Source of the DNA: Oxalobacteraceae bacterium
Lineage (GTDB): Bacteria; Pseudomonadota; Gammaproteobacteria; Burkholderiales; Burkholderiaceae_D
NCBI GenBank assembly: GCA_027485795.1
Contig: JAIXQK010000068.1
Coordinates: 1-47,126, forward strand
Reading direction: 5' to 3'
Length of the DNA stretch: 47,126 nucleotides
Below the pieces are notes generated by a model. The model was not told the origin of the DNA, ran no database searches, and saw only the letters and a program-made list of their open reading frames with translations. Positions 1 to 7,092 of this stretch are shown piece by piece (the stretch's first letter is position 1; the number at the start of each line of letters is the position of its first letter). The position numbers and the translations under genes are program-made.

Positions 1-355
<355 letters not shown>

Positions 356-623
356 TCTCTGTGGTTGGCATTTCTGCCAAAGCCCTTTCGGGCTTCGCTC
401 ACTCAAAATACTGACAGGATAAGCTCTTGCGAACTTACCTATATTTCTTTGTGAGCACTTGATTACTTTAGCTTTCGAAAGCGCCGAAGCACTTTCGCTG
501 CACGCCATCAAGCGCCCACACTTATCGGCTGTTAATTGTTAATGAACTCGGGTTTTCGGCACCAGACCGAGGTCTTGCGCCTTGTTTGCAGATCGTCGTG
601 TCTGCAAACAGCAAAGGAGCGAG
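356..623 (-). other. rrn leader with processing hairpins
   Basis: This untranslated stretch lies between the tandem rrn promoters and the 16S 5' end. Just outside the mature end are two perfect hairpins: TTGGCA/TGCCAA with a 4-nt loop (365-380) and AAGCCC/GGGCTT with a 4-nt loop (380-395). They probably belong to the RNase III/antitermination leader structure. I see no convincing open reading frame here. A GTGCTCACAAAG segment on the minus strand is a possible but weak boxA. Confidence 0.6.
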
Positions 624-652
624 ATTATGAGTTGCTTGGACAATCTCGTCAA
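624..652 (-). promoter_or_regulatory. rrn promoter, proximal (P2)
   Basis: On the minus strand TTGACG (-35, 647-652) is followed by a 17-nt spacer and CATAAT (-10, 624-629), then a C-rich stretch (CTCGCTCC). The orientation is towards the 16S gene. The match to sigma-70 consensus and the spacing are near ideal. Confidence 0.85.
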
Positions 653-723
653 CTGCTTCGTTGCTTGTCTCTTGCTGGCCGGCTAATTCGCTAGGAACCG
701 CGCGTGATCAGCAAAGAAGCGGA

Positions 724-752
724 ATTATGAACGATTCCTGAACTTGCGTCAA
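724..752 (-). promoter_or_regulatory. rrn promoter, distal (P1)
   Basis: On the minus strand TTGACG (747-752), a 17-nt spacer and CATAAT (724-729) repeat the P2 architecture exactly 100 bp upstream. Sequence around both -10 boxes is similar (CAGCAAAGRAGCG on the plus strand), which suggests the two promoters arose by duplication. P1 is 123 bp beyond the stop codon of the enoyl-CoA hydratase gene. Confidence 0.85.
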
Positions 753-874
753 CCGCTCCTTCAAATGCGGTTCAAGAGGCGGCAAATCGAAGGAGCGCCA
801 AGCATCCGGCCAGCGCCGAGGCGTAGGATTACGATGTGAGTTTTTTGATAATAAAGCGGCGGCTTGGATGGCGC

Positions 875-1651
875 TTACTTATCCTCGAAGTTGGGCTGGC
901 GCTTTTCCAGGAAAGCTTTCATGCCTTCCTTTTGGTCGTCGGTCCCGAAGGTGCTGTGGAACATGCGCCGCTCAAACAAAACCCCCTCAGTCAAGGAAGA
1001 CTCGTAGGCTCTATTGACCGACTCTTTAATCATCATTACCGTTGGCAGCGACATGGTCGCAATCACGCTGGCCGCCGCCAGCGCCTCGTCCACCAGTTTG
1101 TCGGCACTGACCACCCGCGACACCAAGCCGGCGCGCTCTGCCTCAGCGGCATCCATCATGCGGGCTGTCAGGCACATATCCATGGCCTTGGACTTGGACA
1201 CCGCACGTGGCAGACGCTGTGTTCCGCCTGCGCCGGGCATGATGCCCAGCTTGATCTCGGGTTGACCGAACTTTGCGGTATCGGAGGCAATGATGAAGTC
1301 GCACATCAGCGCCAACTCGCAACCACCGCCCAAAGCAAATCCCGAAACAGCCGCAATCACCGGCTTTCGGACCTGGCGAATCTTTTCCCAATTACGCGTG
1401 ATGTAATCACCTTTAAATGCATCCATGTAGCTGTAGTTAGCCATGGCACCAATATCGGCGCCAGCAGCAAACGCTTTTTCGCTACCGGTAATCACCATAC
1501 AGCCGATTTGATGGTCTGCATCAAAGGCCAGTAGCGCGTGCCCGAGTTCATCCATCAATTGGTCATTCAGCGCATTCAGCGCTTTCGGGCGGTTTAGCCT
1601 TACCAGACCGACCTTGCCATGGGTCTCTACCAGAATGTTTTCGTATTGCAT
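875..1651 (-). CDS. enoyl-CoA hydratase (crotonase family)
   Basis: This 258-aa protein is a full-length short-chain enoyl-CoA hydratase, which adds water to trans-2-enoyl-CoA in fatty-acid or aromatic-ring degradation. Visible motifs are RPKALNALN (21-29), AGADIGAMA (63-71), [11 protein letters not shown] (105-115, first catalytic Glu at 112) and [16 protein letters not shown] (128-143, second Glu at 132). Both catalytic glutamates and the glycine-rich oxyanion loop are present. The ATG at 1651 is chosen because AAGGAG stands 7 nt upstream; the open frame runs further but has no crotonase similarity there. No other beta-oxidation gene adjoins it, so the exact substrate (paaF-type or general) is unresolved. 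It reads towards the rrn promoters. Confidence 0.93.
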   Translation of the reverse strand: MQYENILVETHGKVGLVRLNRPKALNALNDQLMDELGHALLAFDADHQIGCMVITGSEKAFAAGADIGAMANYSYMDAFKGDYITRNWEKIRQVRKPVIAAVSGFALGGGCELALMCDFIIASDTAKFGQPEIKLGIMPGAGGTQRLPRAVSKSKAMDMCLTARMMDAAEAERAGLVSRVVSADKLVDEALAAASVIATMSLPTVMMIKESVNRAYESSLTEGVLFERRMFHSTFGTDDQKEGMKAFLEKRQPNFEDK

Positions 1652-1888
1652 ACCAGACTCCTTGGTGAGTTTCAGATTCTTACGAGAAATTGTATCCCTT
1701 CTGATTATCACGCTAAGCGCTTCTGGTTTCGATGGATCCTTGCGCTCGATCGAAGGTCTACTCAGAGGCTCCAGCAAAATATCACCTACGGTGCTTGTAG
1801 CGTCTTGCTACACGGCGAGTGCTTTCTGCAGCACCCTGTATGTGGGTCATCTCTTCGCACTACCCACTACTCGGAAGAGATTCACTTT

Positions 1889-1901
1889 TGATGCTTCATC
1901 A
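1889..1901. promoter_or_regulatory. short palindrome upstream of the hemerythrin-like gene
   Basis: TGATG-CTT-CATCA is a perfect 5-bp inverted repeat 20 bp before the hemerythrin-like start. It resembles half of an FNR/CRP-type site, but the spacing is wrong for the TTGATnnnnATCAA consensus. It could be an operator or a small hairpin. This rests on the palindrome alone. Confidence 0.25.
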
Positions 1902-1921
1902 GCTATTACCACTTAAAAACT

Positions 1922-2338
1922 ATGTGTGAACAATTAACGCAAATCAGCGAAGCAGAGCAGTCACTGCATGAAATGGTCTATCGGCTACAGCAATGTCCCG
2001 ATATCAATGTTCCCGATGCCTACCACGCCGTGATGCGGACCACCGAGCATCTGTTCTGGTTAGAGCAGGAATTGATGGAGACCTACGATTTTCCATCGCG
2101 ACAGACCCACCTCGAGCAACACGCGCGGGTACTGCGTGGTTTGCATTGCGCCCACAGCGCAGTGTTGAGAGGTTCGGCAGAGCACGGACGGCATGCCGGC
2201 GGTAAATTACTGTTGGAGTGGCTTGCTTTGCACCGCGACACCATGCATGCGGTATTGACGATCTGGGTGAGTTATTGCGAGAGCGGGCTTGTCGACAACA
2301 AAATCCGCCCCCAAAGGCCCGTGATTAACGCGCACTAA
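1922..2338 (+). CDS. hemerythrin-like protein with altered metal ligands
   Basis: This 138-aa protein fits the bacteriohemerythrin four-helix fold. MET..FPSRQTHLEQHARVL (52-71) matches the Mxxx.YPxxxxHxxxH helix, with His63 and His67 in ligand positions. LLLEWLALHRDTMH (97-109) matches the WLxxHxxxxD helix, with His104 conserved. By my manual alignment the ligand His before the LFWLEQE helix is shifted or replaced (His43-Leu44, Glu48 kept), and the final Asp is His109. It may bind a different or incomplete metal centre. The ATG has no clear Shine-Dalgarno site; Met18 is an alternative. Its end overlaps the convergent mltA by 14 bp. Confidence 0.6.
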   Translation: MCEQLTQISEAEQSLHEMVYRLQQCPDINVPDAYHAVMRTTEHLFWLEQELMETYDFPSRQTHLEQHARVLRGLHCAHSAVLRGSAEHGRHAGGKLLLEWLALHRDTMHAVLTIWVSYCESGLVDNKIRPQRPVINAH

Positions 2339-3635
2339 GGGCCAATGGGGTTGGCAGCAGTACCCACATCTGGACCGACTGCTTCATCTTGCCCGCCAAC
2401 TCACCTGCATCTTTGCCAAAGCCCCAAAAAAAGTCGGCGCGTACCGGATTACGAATCGCACCACCGGTATCTTGTGCCAGCATCAGCCGACGCAAAGGCG
2501 CAGTGCTATTGGGTAGCGTGGTGGACAAGAACACCGGCGCCCCCAGCGGGGTGAACTGCGGGTCAATCGCGATTGAGCGCTGCGCGGTCAGCGGCACGCC
2601 GAGCGCACCTTTAGGTCCAATGCTGGGATCGCTGATTGTCTCTTCTTTGAAAAAAACATAGCTGGGATTCGCATCCAGTAGCTCCTTGAGACGGCGAGGA
2701 TTACTCGCAGCCCACGCCTGTATGCCCTGCATCGAAGCTTGCTCCATCATCAACTCGCCACGGTCGACCAAATAACGACCAATCGAGCGGTAGGGGTGCC
2801 CATTTTGATCAGCATAGGCAAGGCGTACTGTTTCGTTCGCGTCCGTAAGAAACACGCGCCCAGAGCCCTGCACCTGCAAGAAAAAAGCCTCGATCGGGCT
2901 GTCCACCCACAGCAACTCTGTGCCGGCTAGTGAGGCCTGCGTGTCCAATTCGGAACGGGTGAAATAAGGCACAACCTTGTTGCCCACCACGCGCCCACGG
3001 AGACGGAAATTTTTTAACTCGGGATAAAGCCCCGCCAAGTCAACGGTCAGCAAATCAGAAGGGGGTTTGTGCAGCGGCGTCTGAAAAACACCGCCACGCT
3101 TACGTGATCCGCGCAGTAGCGGCTCGTAGTACCCGGTCACCATTCCTTGCGTACCGCCATCCGAGTTGCGCAACTGGTGCGGAACGAAGTGAGACTCGAA
3201 GAATTGGCGTACCGCCGAGACGTCTGCAACATCGACCGACGCTGTAGCGGCGCAGGCCTGTTTCCATTCCGGCTTGGCGGCAAGTACGCGACAAGATGCC
3301 AGTAGCGGCGCCCATGCTTCGCGCTGATCATCTTCGCTCCAGCCGAGGATATCCGCGAAGCTAACGCGCTGCAGGTAGTCGGCTGGGCGCGGCATAACTG
3401 TCGCAGCCGGTGCCGATGGTACGGCTGGCGCCGGCACGACCGGCACCGTGCCGGGGACTGAGGCAGCGGGCGCGGGGGGTACAGGGGTTGGTGGCTGAGC
3501 CGACTTGGTCGCACAAGCCGCCATAAAACTGACCAACAGTAGCACCGTCAGCAGGCGGTTAGTCGCGGGTAATTGACCGCGCGTGATTCTGAGCTTGATG
3601 TGTTGCAATGGCTTCAATTTGGTAGGGTCACTCAA
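2325..3635 (-). CDS. mltA: membrane-bound lytic murein transglycosylase A
   Basis: MltA cleaves the MurNAc-GlcNAc bond of peptidoglycan from the outer membrane, giving 1,6-anhydro-muropeptides. A lipoprotein signal ends in LLLVSFMAAC (lipobox Cys41 from the first possible start), followed by a Pro/Ala-rich linker (about 48-85). The MltA barrel begins around GYYEPLLRGS. The C-terminal 3D domain has AQDTGGAIRNPVRADFFWG with the catalytic Asp region, then GKDAGELAG. The longest frame begins with TTG and has no good ribosome site; a start closer to the signal peptide is possible, so the first ~20 residues are unsure. It is followed downstream by the convergent hemerythrin-like gene and lies 3' of apaG on the same strand. 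Confidence 0.92.
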   Translation of the reverse strand: MSDPTKLKPLQHIKLRITRGQLPATNRLLTVLLLVSFMAACATKSAQPPTPVPPAPAASVPGTVPVVPAPAVPSAPAATVMPRPADYLQRVSFADILGWSEDDQREAWAPLLASCRVLAAKPEWKQACAATASVDVADVSAVRQFFESHFVPHQLRNSDGGTQGMVTGYYEPLLRGSRKRGGVFQTPLHKPPSDLLTVDLAGLYPELKNFRLRGRVVGNKVVPYFTRSELDTQASLAGTELLWVDSPIEAFFLQVQGSGRVFLTDANETVRLAYADQNGHPYRSIGRYLVDRGELMMEQASMQGIQAWAASNPRRLKELLDANPSYVFFKEETISDPSIGPKGALGVPLTAQRSIAIDPQFTPLGAPVFLSTTLPNSTAPLRRLMLAQDTGGAIRNPVRADFFWGFGKDAGELAGKMKQSVQMWVLLPTPLALSAR

Positions 3636-3690
3636 ATTTTCAATCTAACGCTGCGATTCGACCCCAGCCGAAACGGACACCCGCATTTGA

Positions 3691-4065
3691 CTAATGCAGG
3701 GTGCGGGGTAACGAGAGTCCGAACTCGGGAATCGGCACCTCGAAGCGATGTCCATCTTCGGCCACACAGAAGTATTCGCCGCGCATAGTTCCGTGAGGCG
3801 TCGCCAATGAGGTGCCGCTGGTGTACTCAAACTGCTCGCCGGGCTGCAACAAGGGCTGATGACCCACCACGCCCAAACCGCGTACTTCCTGCACCTTGCC
3901 GCTGGCATCGGCGATCACCCAGTGCCGCGCAATCAGCTGGGCTGGAATCGATCCGGTGTTCTTGATCGTTACTGCGTAAGCGAACACGTAGTTCGATCGG
4001 TCCGGTTCGGATTGCTCCTCCAGATACTGCGTCCTCACGCTAATGCTCATTTCGTAAACAGCCAT
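3691..4065 (-). CDS. apaG: ApaG-domain protein
   Basis: The 124-aa product matches ApaG along its whole length. It is a small fibronectin-type-III-like beta-sandwich linked to Co2+ resistance and diadenosine tetraphosphate metabolism in enterics; its biochemical role is not settled. Typical motifs are YVFAYAVTIKNTG (46-58 region), ARHWVIADASGKV, EVRGLGVVGHQPLLQPGE and the GTMRGEYFC strand. ACGGA lies about 7 nt before the ATG. It is back to back with rpe, the usual betaproteobacterial neighbour, with about 120 bp between them for divergent promoters. Confidence 0.93.
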   Translation of the reverse strand: MAVYEMSISVRTQYLEEQSEPDRSNYVFAYAVTIKNTGSIPAQLIARHWVIADASGKVQEVRGLGVVGHQPLLQPGEQFEYTSGTSLATPHGTMRGEYFCVAEDGHRFEVPIPEFGLSLPRTLH

Positions 4066-4188
4066 GGTGATCCGTCATGCTTTCGGTTAGGTTAAGGCGC
4101 GATTGCACACGAATTCAGCGGCGGCCGCAAGCCGGTTTAACAGCGCAGCCGGTTAGAATGGATGCGCTACTTCGAAGGAAGCACCACC

Positions 4189-4854
4189 ATGAGTACCTAT
4201 CGCATCGCCCCCAGTATCTTGTCCGCCGACTTTGCCCGCTTGGGCGAAGAGGTTAAAAACGTGGTCGCCGCCGGCGCAGATATTATCCATTTTGACGTGA
4301 TGGACAATCACTACGTGCCTAATTTAACTATCGGTCCGCTAGTGTGCGAAGCCATACGTCCGCACGTACAAGTACCGATTGATGTGCACTTGATGGTGAA
4401 ACCCGTCGACCGCATCATTCCCGATTTCGCTAAAGCGGGTGCCAATATCATCAGCTTCCATCCGGAGGCCAGTGAACATATCGACCGCACGCTGCAGCTG
4501 ATCCACGATCAAGGCTGCAAGGCCGGGCTGGTATTCAATCCCGCGACACCGCTTCACTACCTCGAGCATGTCCTCGACAAGCTCGATCTGATCCTTATCA
4601 TGTCTGTTAACCCAGGGTTTGGTGGCCAGTCTTTCATTCCGCAAGCGTTAAAGAAGATCGCCGCAGTAAGGCAAATGATTGACGCCAGCGGCCGCGAGAT
4701 CATGCTGGAGGTCGATGGCGGCATCAAGGTGGAGAATATTGCTGACGTCGCCAGGGCCGGCGCGGATACCTTTGTTGCGGGCTCCGCGATTTTCGGCAAA
4801 CCTGACTACAAGTCCGTCATTGATGCCATGCGCAGTCAGCTTGCTGCTGTTTGA
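4189..4854 (+). CDS. rpe: ribulose-phosphate 3-epimerase
   Basis: The 221-aa TIM-barrel enzyme interconverts ribulose 5-phosphate and xylulose 5-phosphate in the pentose phosphate and Calvin pathways. [16 protein letters not shown] is at the N-terminus; [17 protein letters not shown] carries the metal-binding His and Asp; [14 protein letters not shown] is the phosphate-loop signature; VDGGIK holds the second catalytic Asp. The ATG at 4189 is preferred over one 27 bp upstream because GAAGGA precedes it and the epimerase similarity starts there. In most betaproteobacteria gph follows rpe; here the next gene is the trp leader and trpE. Confidence 0.95.
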   Translation: MSTYRIAPSILSADFARLGEEVKNVVAAGADIIHFDVMDNHYVPNLTIGPLVCEAIRPHVQVPIDVHLMVKPVDRIIPDFAKAGANIISFHPEASEHIDRTLQLIHDQGCKAGLVFNPATPLHYLEHVLDKLDLILIMSVNPGFGGQSFIPQALKKIAAVRQMIDASGREIMLEVDGGIKVENIADVARAGADTFVAGSAIFGKPDYKSVIDAMRSQLAAV

Positions 4855-4923
4855 TGGCTCAAATACCGCCGTCCGGCATGATTGCTGTCGTGACTCAGTC
4901 CCAGCTTTGAGCGCGTGCGGTGG

Positions 4924-4929
4924 TATATT
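4924..4929 (+). promoter_or_regulatory. possible -10 box of the trp leader transcript
   Basis: TATATT is the only good -10 hexamer between rpe and the leader peptide, 49 bp before the leader ATG. The expected -35 position (near 4901-4906) reads CCAGCT and is poor, so this promoter is weak or needs an activator. Confidence 0.3.
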
Positions 4930-4977
4930 TGCGGCCTTGACGTTCAATGCCTCTCACCCGAGGCGCACGCTATTCCA

Positions 4978-5061
4978 ATGTTTCTCGTTAATAAACCAAA
5001 GCTGATCCCGCAAGGTGCATTTGAGGCCTGGCTGTGGCGACGCTGGCACTCGCCGATCTAA
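4978..5061 (+). CDS. trpL: candidate trp operon leader peptide
   Basis: This 27-codon frame starts with ATG at 4978 and ends with TAA at 5061, 86 bp before trpE. It reads MFLVNKPKLIPQGAFEA and then WLWRRWHSPI. Three Trp codons fall within six (W-L-W-R-R-W) near the end. Such Trp clustering just ahead of trpE is the hallmark of ribosome-mediated attenuation leaders. The ribosome site is weak (GAGG about 13 nt upstream). The following RNA can form competing hairpins (see next entries), though I do not see a classic terminator with a long U run. Recognised by composition and position, not by homology. Confidence 0.6.
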   Translation: MFLVNKPKLIPQGAFEAWLWRRWHSPI

Positions 5062-5065
5062 GCTG

Positions 5066-5096
5066 ATCCAGTGTCAACAGCCCACTAGGGCTGGAT
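5066..5096 (+). promoter_or_regulatory. trp leader alternative hairpins
   Basis: Two structures cannot form together: CAGCCC/GGGCTG with a 4-nt loop (5078-5083 and 5088-5093), and ATCCAG/CTGGAT (5066-5071 and 5091-5096). GGCTG inside the Trp-codon run (5030-5034) could also pair with CAGCC, as an antiterminator would. The downstream tail is only GATGGTTTAT, so termination efficiency is doubtful. Inferred from hand pairing only. Confidence 0.35.
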
Positions 5097-5113
5097 GGTT
5101 TATAGAACATGGC

Positions 5114-5143
5114 GCCGCCACACCCCTCCTGGCGGCCGGAGAG
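5114..5143 (+). promoter_or_regulatory. hairpin abutting the trpE ribosome binding site
   Basis: GCCGCCA (5114-5120) pairs with TGGCGGC (5130-5136) around a 9-nt loop that ends in CCCTCC. The trpE Shine-Dalgarno GGAGAG (5138-5143) follows after one base. The loop CTCC is complementary to that GGAG, so an alternative fold could hide the ribosome site. This is a candidate for translational control of trpE. Confidence 0.35.
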
Positions 5144-5147
5144 AAAC

Positions 5148-6644
5148 ATGACCGAACTCGAATTTCGATCGCTGGCCGCGCAAGGCTACAACCGAATCCC
5201 GCTTATCTCCGAGGCGCTTGCCGACCTCGAAACGCCACTCACGCTTTATCTCAAGCTTGCGCAACCGCAACATCAAGGTCGCAACACCTTCCTGCTTGAA
5301 TCCGTCGTCGGTGGCGAGCGGTTCGGGCGCTACTCCTTCATTGGCCTGCCGGCCAGCACGCTACTCCGCAGCTTCGGTATGCACACAGAAGTCGTAAAGC
5401 ATGGTGAGGTAATAGAAACATCCGAGCAAAACCCGCTTGATTTCATTGCCGAGTTTCAGGCCCGCTACAAGGTCGCACTCAGTCCCGGAATGCCACGCTT
5501 CTGCGGCGGTCTGGCCGGATATTTCGGGTACGACGCGGTTCGCCTCATCGAGCGCAAACTGGAACACAGCGCGCCACCGGACACGCTGCAGTTACCCGAC
5601 ATACAACTGCTGCTAACCGAAGAGCTAGCGGTCATCGATAACCTCTCGGGCAAGCTCTATCTGATCGTTTACGCAGACCCAAACCGCGCCGAGGCCTACA
5701 GCAGTGCTAGACAGCGGCTGAAAGACCTGCGCGCAATGCTGCAACGTCCGGTCGATGTGCCAGTGACCTCGGCCTCGGTCCGCACCGAAGCAATTCGAGA
5801 CTTCAAAAAAGAAGATTTTCTACAAGCCGTACTGAAGGCCAAGGAATACATCATGGCCGGTGACCTGATGCAGGTACAAGTAGGCCAACGTATACGTAAG
5901 CCCTATGTCGACTCACCCTTGTCACTTTATCGCGCACTGCGCTCGCTGAATCCTTCGCCCTATCTGTATTTCTATAACTTCGGTGATATGCAGATCGTCG
6001 GTAGCTCGCCTGAAATTTTGGTGCGTAATGAAACGAATCGAGATGGCCAGCGCAAGGTCACGATTCGTCCGTTGGCGGGCACCCGGCCACGCGGTGCAAC
6101 GCCCGAGCTAGACGCCAAGCTGGCCGATGAATTACTGGCAGATCCCAAAGAAATCGCCGAGCACGTCATGCTGATCGATCTTGCACGCAATGATATTGGT
6201 CGCATCGCCGAAATCGGTAGCGTGCAAGTGACCGATAAGTTCGTCATCGAAAAATATTCACATGTGCAGCATATCGTGTCGAATGTCGAGGGAACGCTGA
6301 AAGATGGCATGAGTAATCTCGATGTACTGCGTGCCACCTTCCCGGCCGGAACCTTGTCTGGCGCACCCAAAGTGCGGGCAATGGAATTGATCGACGAACT
6401 CGAACCGGTAAAGCGCGGCATCTATGGTGGCGCCTGCGGCTACATGTCGTTTGGTGGCGAAATGGATCTCGCTATCGCAATCCGTACCGGCGTCATCAAA
6501 GACGGCATGCTCTATGCACAAGCCGCTGCCGGCATCGTCGCCGACTCCATCCCCGAAATGGAATGGTTGGAGACAGAAAACAAAGCGCGCGCCGTGTTAA
6601 GGGCTGCGGAACAGGTACAAGACGGCCTCGATGGGGAACTGTGA
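5148..6644 (+). CDS. trpE: anthranilate synthase component I
   Basis: The 498-aa subunit aminates chorismate and eliminates pyruvate to give anthranilate, using ammonia from TrpG. The N-terminal tryptophan feedback site is recognisable as LLES (49-52) and the paired SPYLYF region. The chorismate domain shows [59 protein letters not shown] and AIRTGVI. GGAGAG lies 4 nt before the ATG at 5148; the longer frame upstream lacks similarity. Its last 22 codons (6576-6641) recur three more times downstream. The stop TGA shares its A with the ATG of the first repeat-encoded small frame. It is the first enzyme gene of trpEGDC. Confidence 0.97.
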   Translation: MTELEFRSLAAQGYNRIPLISEALADLETPLTLYLKLAQPQHQGRNTFLLESVVGGERFGRYSFIGLPASTLLRSFGMHTEVVKHGEVIETSEQNPLDFIAEFQARYKVALSPGMPRFCGGLAGYFGYDAVRLIERKLEHSAPPDTLQLPDIQLLLTEELAVIDNLSGKLYLIVYADPNRAEAYSSARQRLKDLRAMLQRPVDVPVTSASVRTEAIRDFKKEDFLQAVLKAKEYIMAGDLMQVQVGQRIRKPYVDSPLSLYRALRSLNPSPYLYFYNFGDMQIVGSSPEILVRNETNRDGQRKVTIRPLAGTRPRGATPELDAKLADELLADPKEIAEHVMLIDLARNDIGRIAEIGSVQVTDKFVIEKYSHVQHIVSNVEGTLKDGMSNLDVLRATFPAGTLSGAPKVRAMELIDELEPVKRGIYGGACGYMSFGGEMDLAIAIRTGVIKDGMLYAQAAAGIVADSIPEMEWLETENKARAVLRAAEQVQDGLDGEL

Positions 6645-6793
6645 TGGTAACTCACCCTAAAGCGCGCTTTGTTTCGGTGAAGGCTAACCTGCACTTAGTG
6701 CAGGTTAAGCGCAGCGGCCGGAACCAAAATAAGTCCTGCGCCGTATTGCGTGCGGCGGAGCAGGTACAAGGCGGTCTTGATGGGGAACTGTGA
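6644..6793 (+). CDS. repeat-encoded small frame 1 (49 codons), trpE-tail end
   Basis: Open from the ATG that overlaps the trpE stop (TGATG) to a TGA at 6791-6793. The N-terminal 27 residues ([20 protein letters not shown] and on) have no similarity I know. The C-terminus [20 protein letters not shown] copies the TrpE end. GGGGA in the trpE tail is placed as a ribosome site about 7 nt upstream. Translation is possible by coupling, but the unique part differs from the next copies only by amino-acid-changing substitutions, so a conserved protein role is not shown. Confidence 0.35.
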   Translation: MVTHPKARFVSVKANLHLVQVKRSGRNQNKSCAVLRAAEQVQGGLDGEL

Positions 6794-6942
6794 TGATCAC
6801 TCAATCTTTAGCGTGCTTTATTTCGGTGGAGGCTAACCTGCACGTAGTGCAGGTTAAGCGCAGCGGCCGGAACCAAAATAAGTCCTGCGCCGTATTGCGT
6901 GCGGCGGAGCAGGTACAAGACGGTCTTGATGGGGAACTGTGA
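6793..6942 (+). CDS. repeat-encoded small frame 2 (49 codons), trpE-tail end
   Basis: This frame starts with the ATG overlapping the previous stop (TGATG) and runs to 6942. It begins [20 protein letters not shown] and ends in [17 protein letters not shown], identical to the true TrpE terminus over those 17 residues. The same GGGGAACTGTGATG junction precedes it. It is one link in a chain of one-base-overlapping frames between trpE and trpG. Expression is unproven. Confidence 0.35.
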   Translation: MITQSLACFISVEANLHVVQVKRSGRNQNKSCAVLRAAEQVQDGLDGEL

Positions 6943-7091
6943 TGATCACTCACCCTTTAGCGCGCTTTATTTCGGTGGAGGCTAACCTGCACGTAGTGCA
7001 GGTTAAGCGCAGCGGCCGGAACCAAAATAAGTTCTTCGCCGTATTACTAGCGGCGGAGCAGGTACAAGATGGCCTGGACGGGGAGATCTGA
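6942..7091 (+). CDS. repeat-encoded small frame 3 (49 codons), trpE-tail end
   Basis: The third frame starts at the TGATG overlap (6942) and ends at TGA 7089-7091, one base before the trpG ATG. It begins [20 protein letters not shown] and ends [17 protein letters not shown]. Its tail is the most diverged of the four, yet six of its eight codon changes from the preceding copy are silent. The last codons contain GGGGAG, the ribosome site used by trpG, so passage of ribosomes through this frame could influence trpG. Confidence 0.35.
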   Translation: MITHPLARFISVEANLHVVQVKRSGRNQNKFFAVLLAAEQVQDGLDGEI

Positions 7092-7092
7092 C

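Larger units (their letters stand above)
6576..7091 (+). repeat. tandem array of trpE 3' ends, exact 149-bp period
   Basis: The last 69 bp of trpE (starting at GAAAACAAA) is followed by three 149-bp units. Each has about 80 bp of new sequence and then another copy of the trpE end. The four tails stop at 6644, 6793, 6942 and 7091, always 149 bp apart. Each unit contains a perfect 10-bp hairpin, TAACCTGCAC-NTA-GTGCAGGTTA, at 6685-6707, 6834-6856 and 6983-7005, followed by AAGCGCAGCGGCCGGAACC, whose GCGCAGCG core recalls REP palindromes. The middle copies are nearly identical; the outer tails differ more. The last tail supplies the ribosome site of trpG. Confidence 0.95.

Noticed and set aside
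836-1534. Plus-strand open frame of 232 codons opposite the enoyl-CoA hydratase
   Set aside because: The minus frame has all crotonase motifs; the plus frame is its mirror, rich in His and Arg.
875-1777. Longer start for the enoyl-CoA hydratase (300 codons)
   Set aside because: The extra 42 codons lack similarity; AAGGAG marks the internal ATG at 1651.
6576-7091. CRISPR-like array between trpE and trpG
   Set aside because: The units are nearly identical throughout, with no variable spacers of 30-40 bp and no cas genes; it is a coding-tail tandem repeat.
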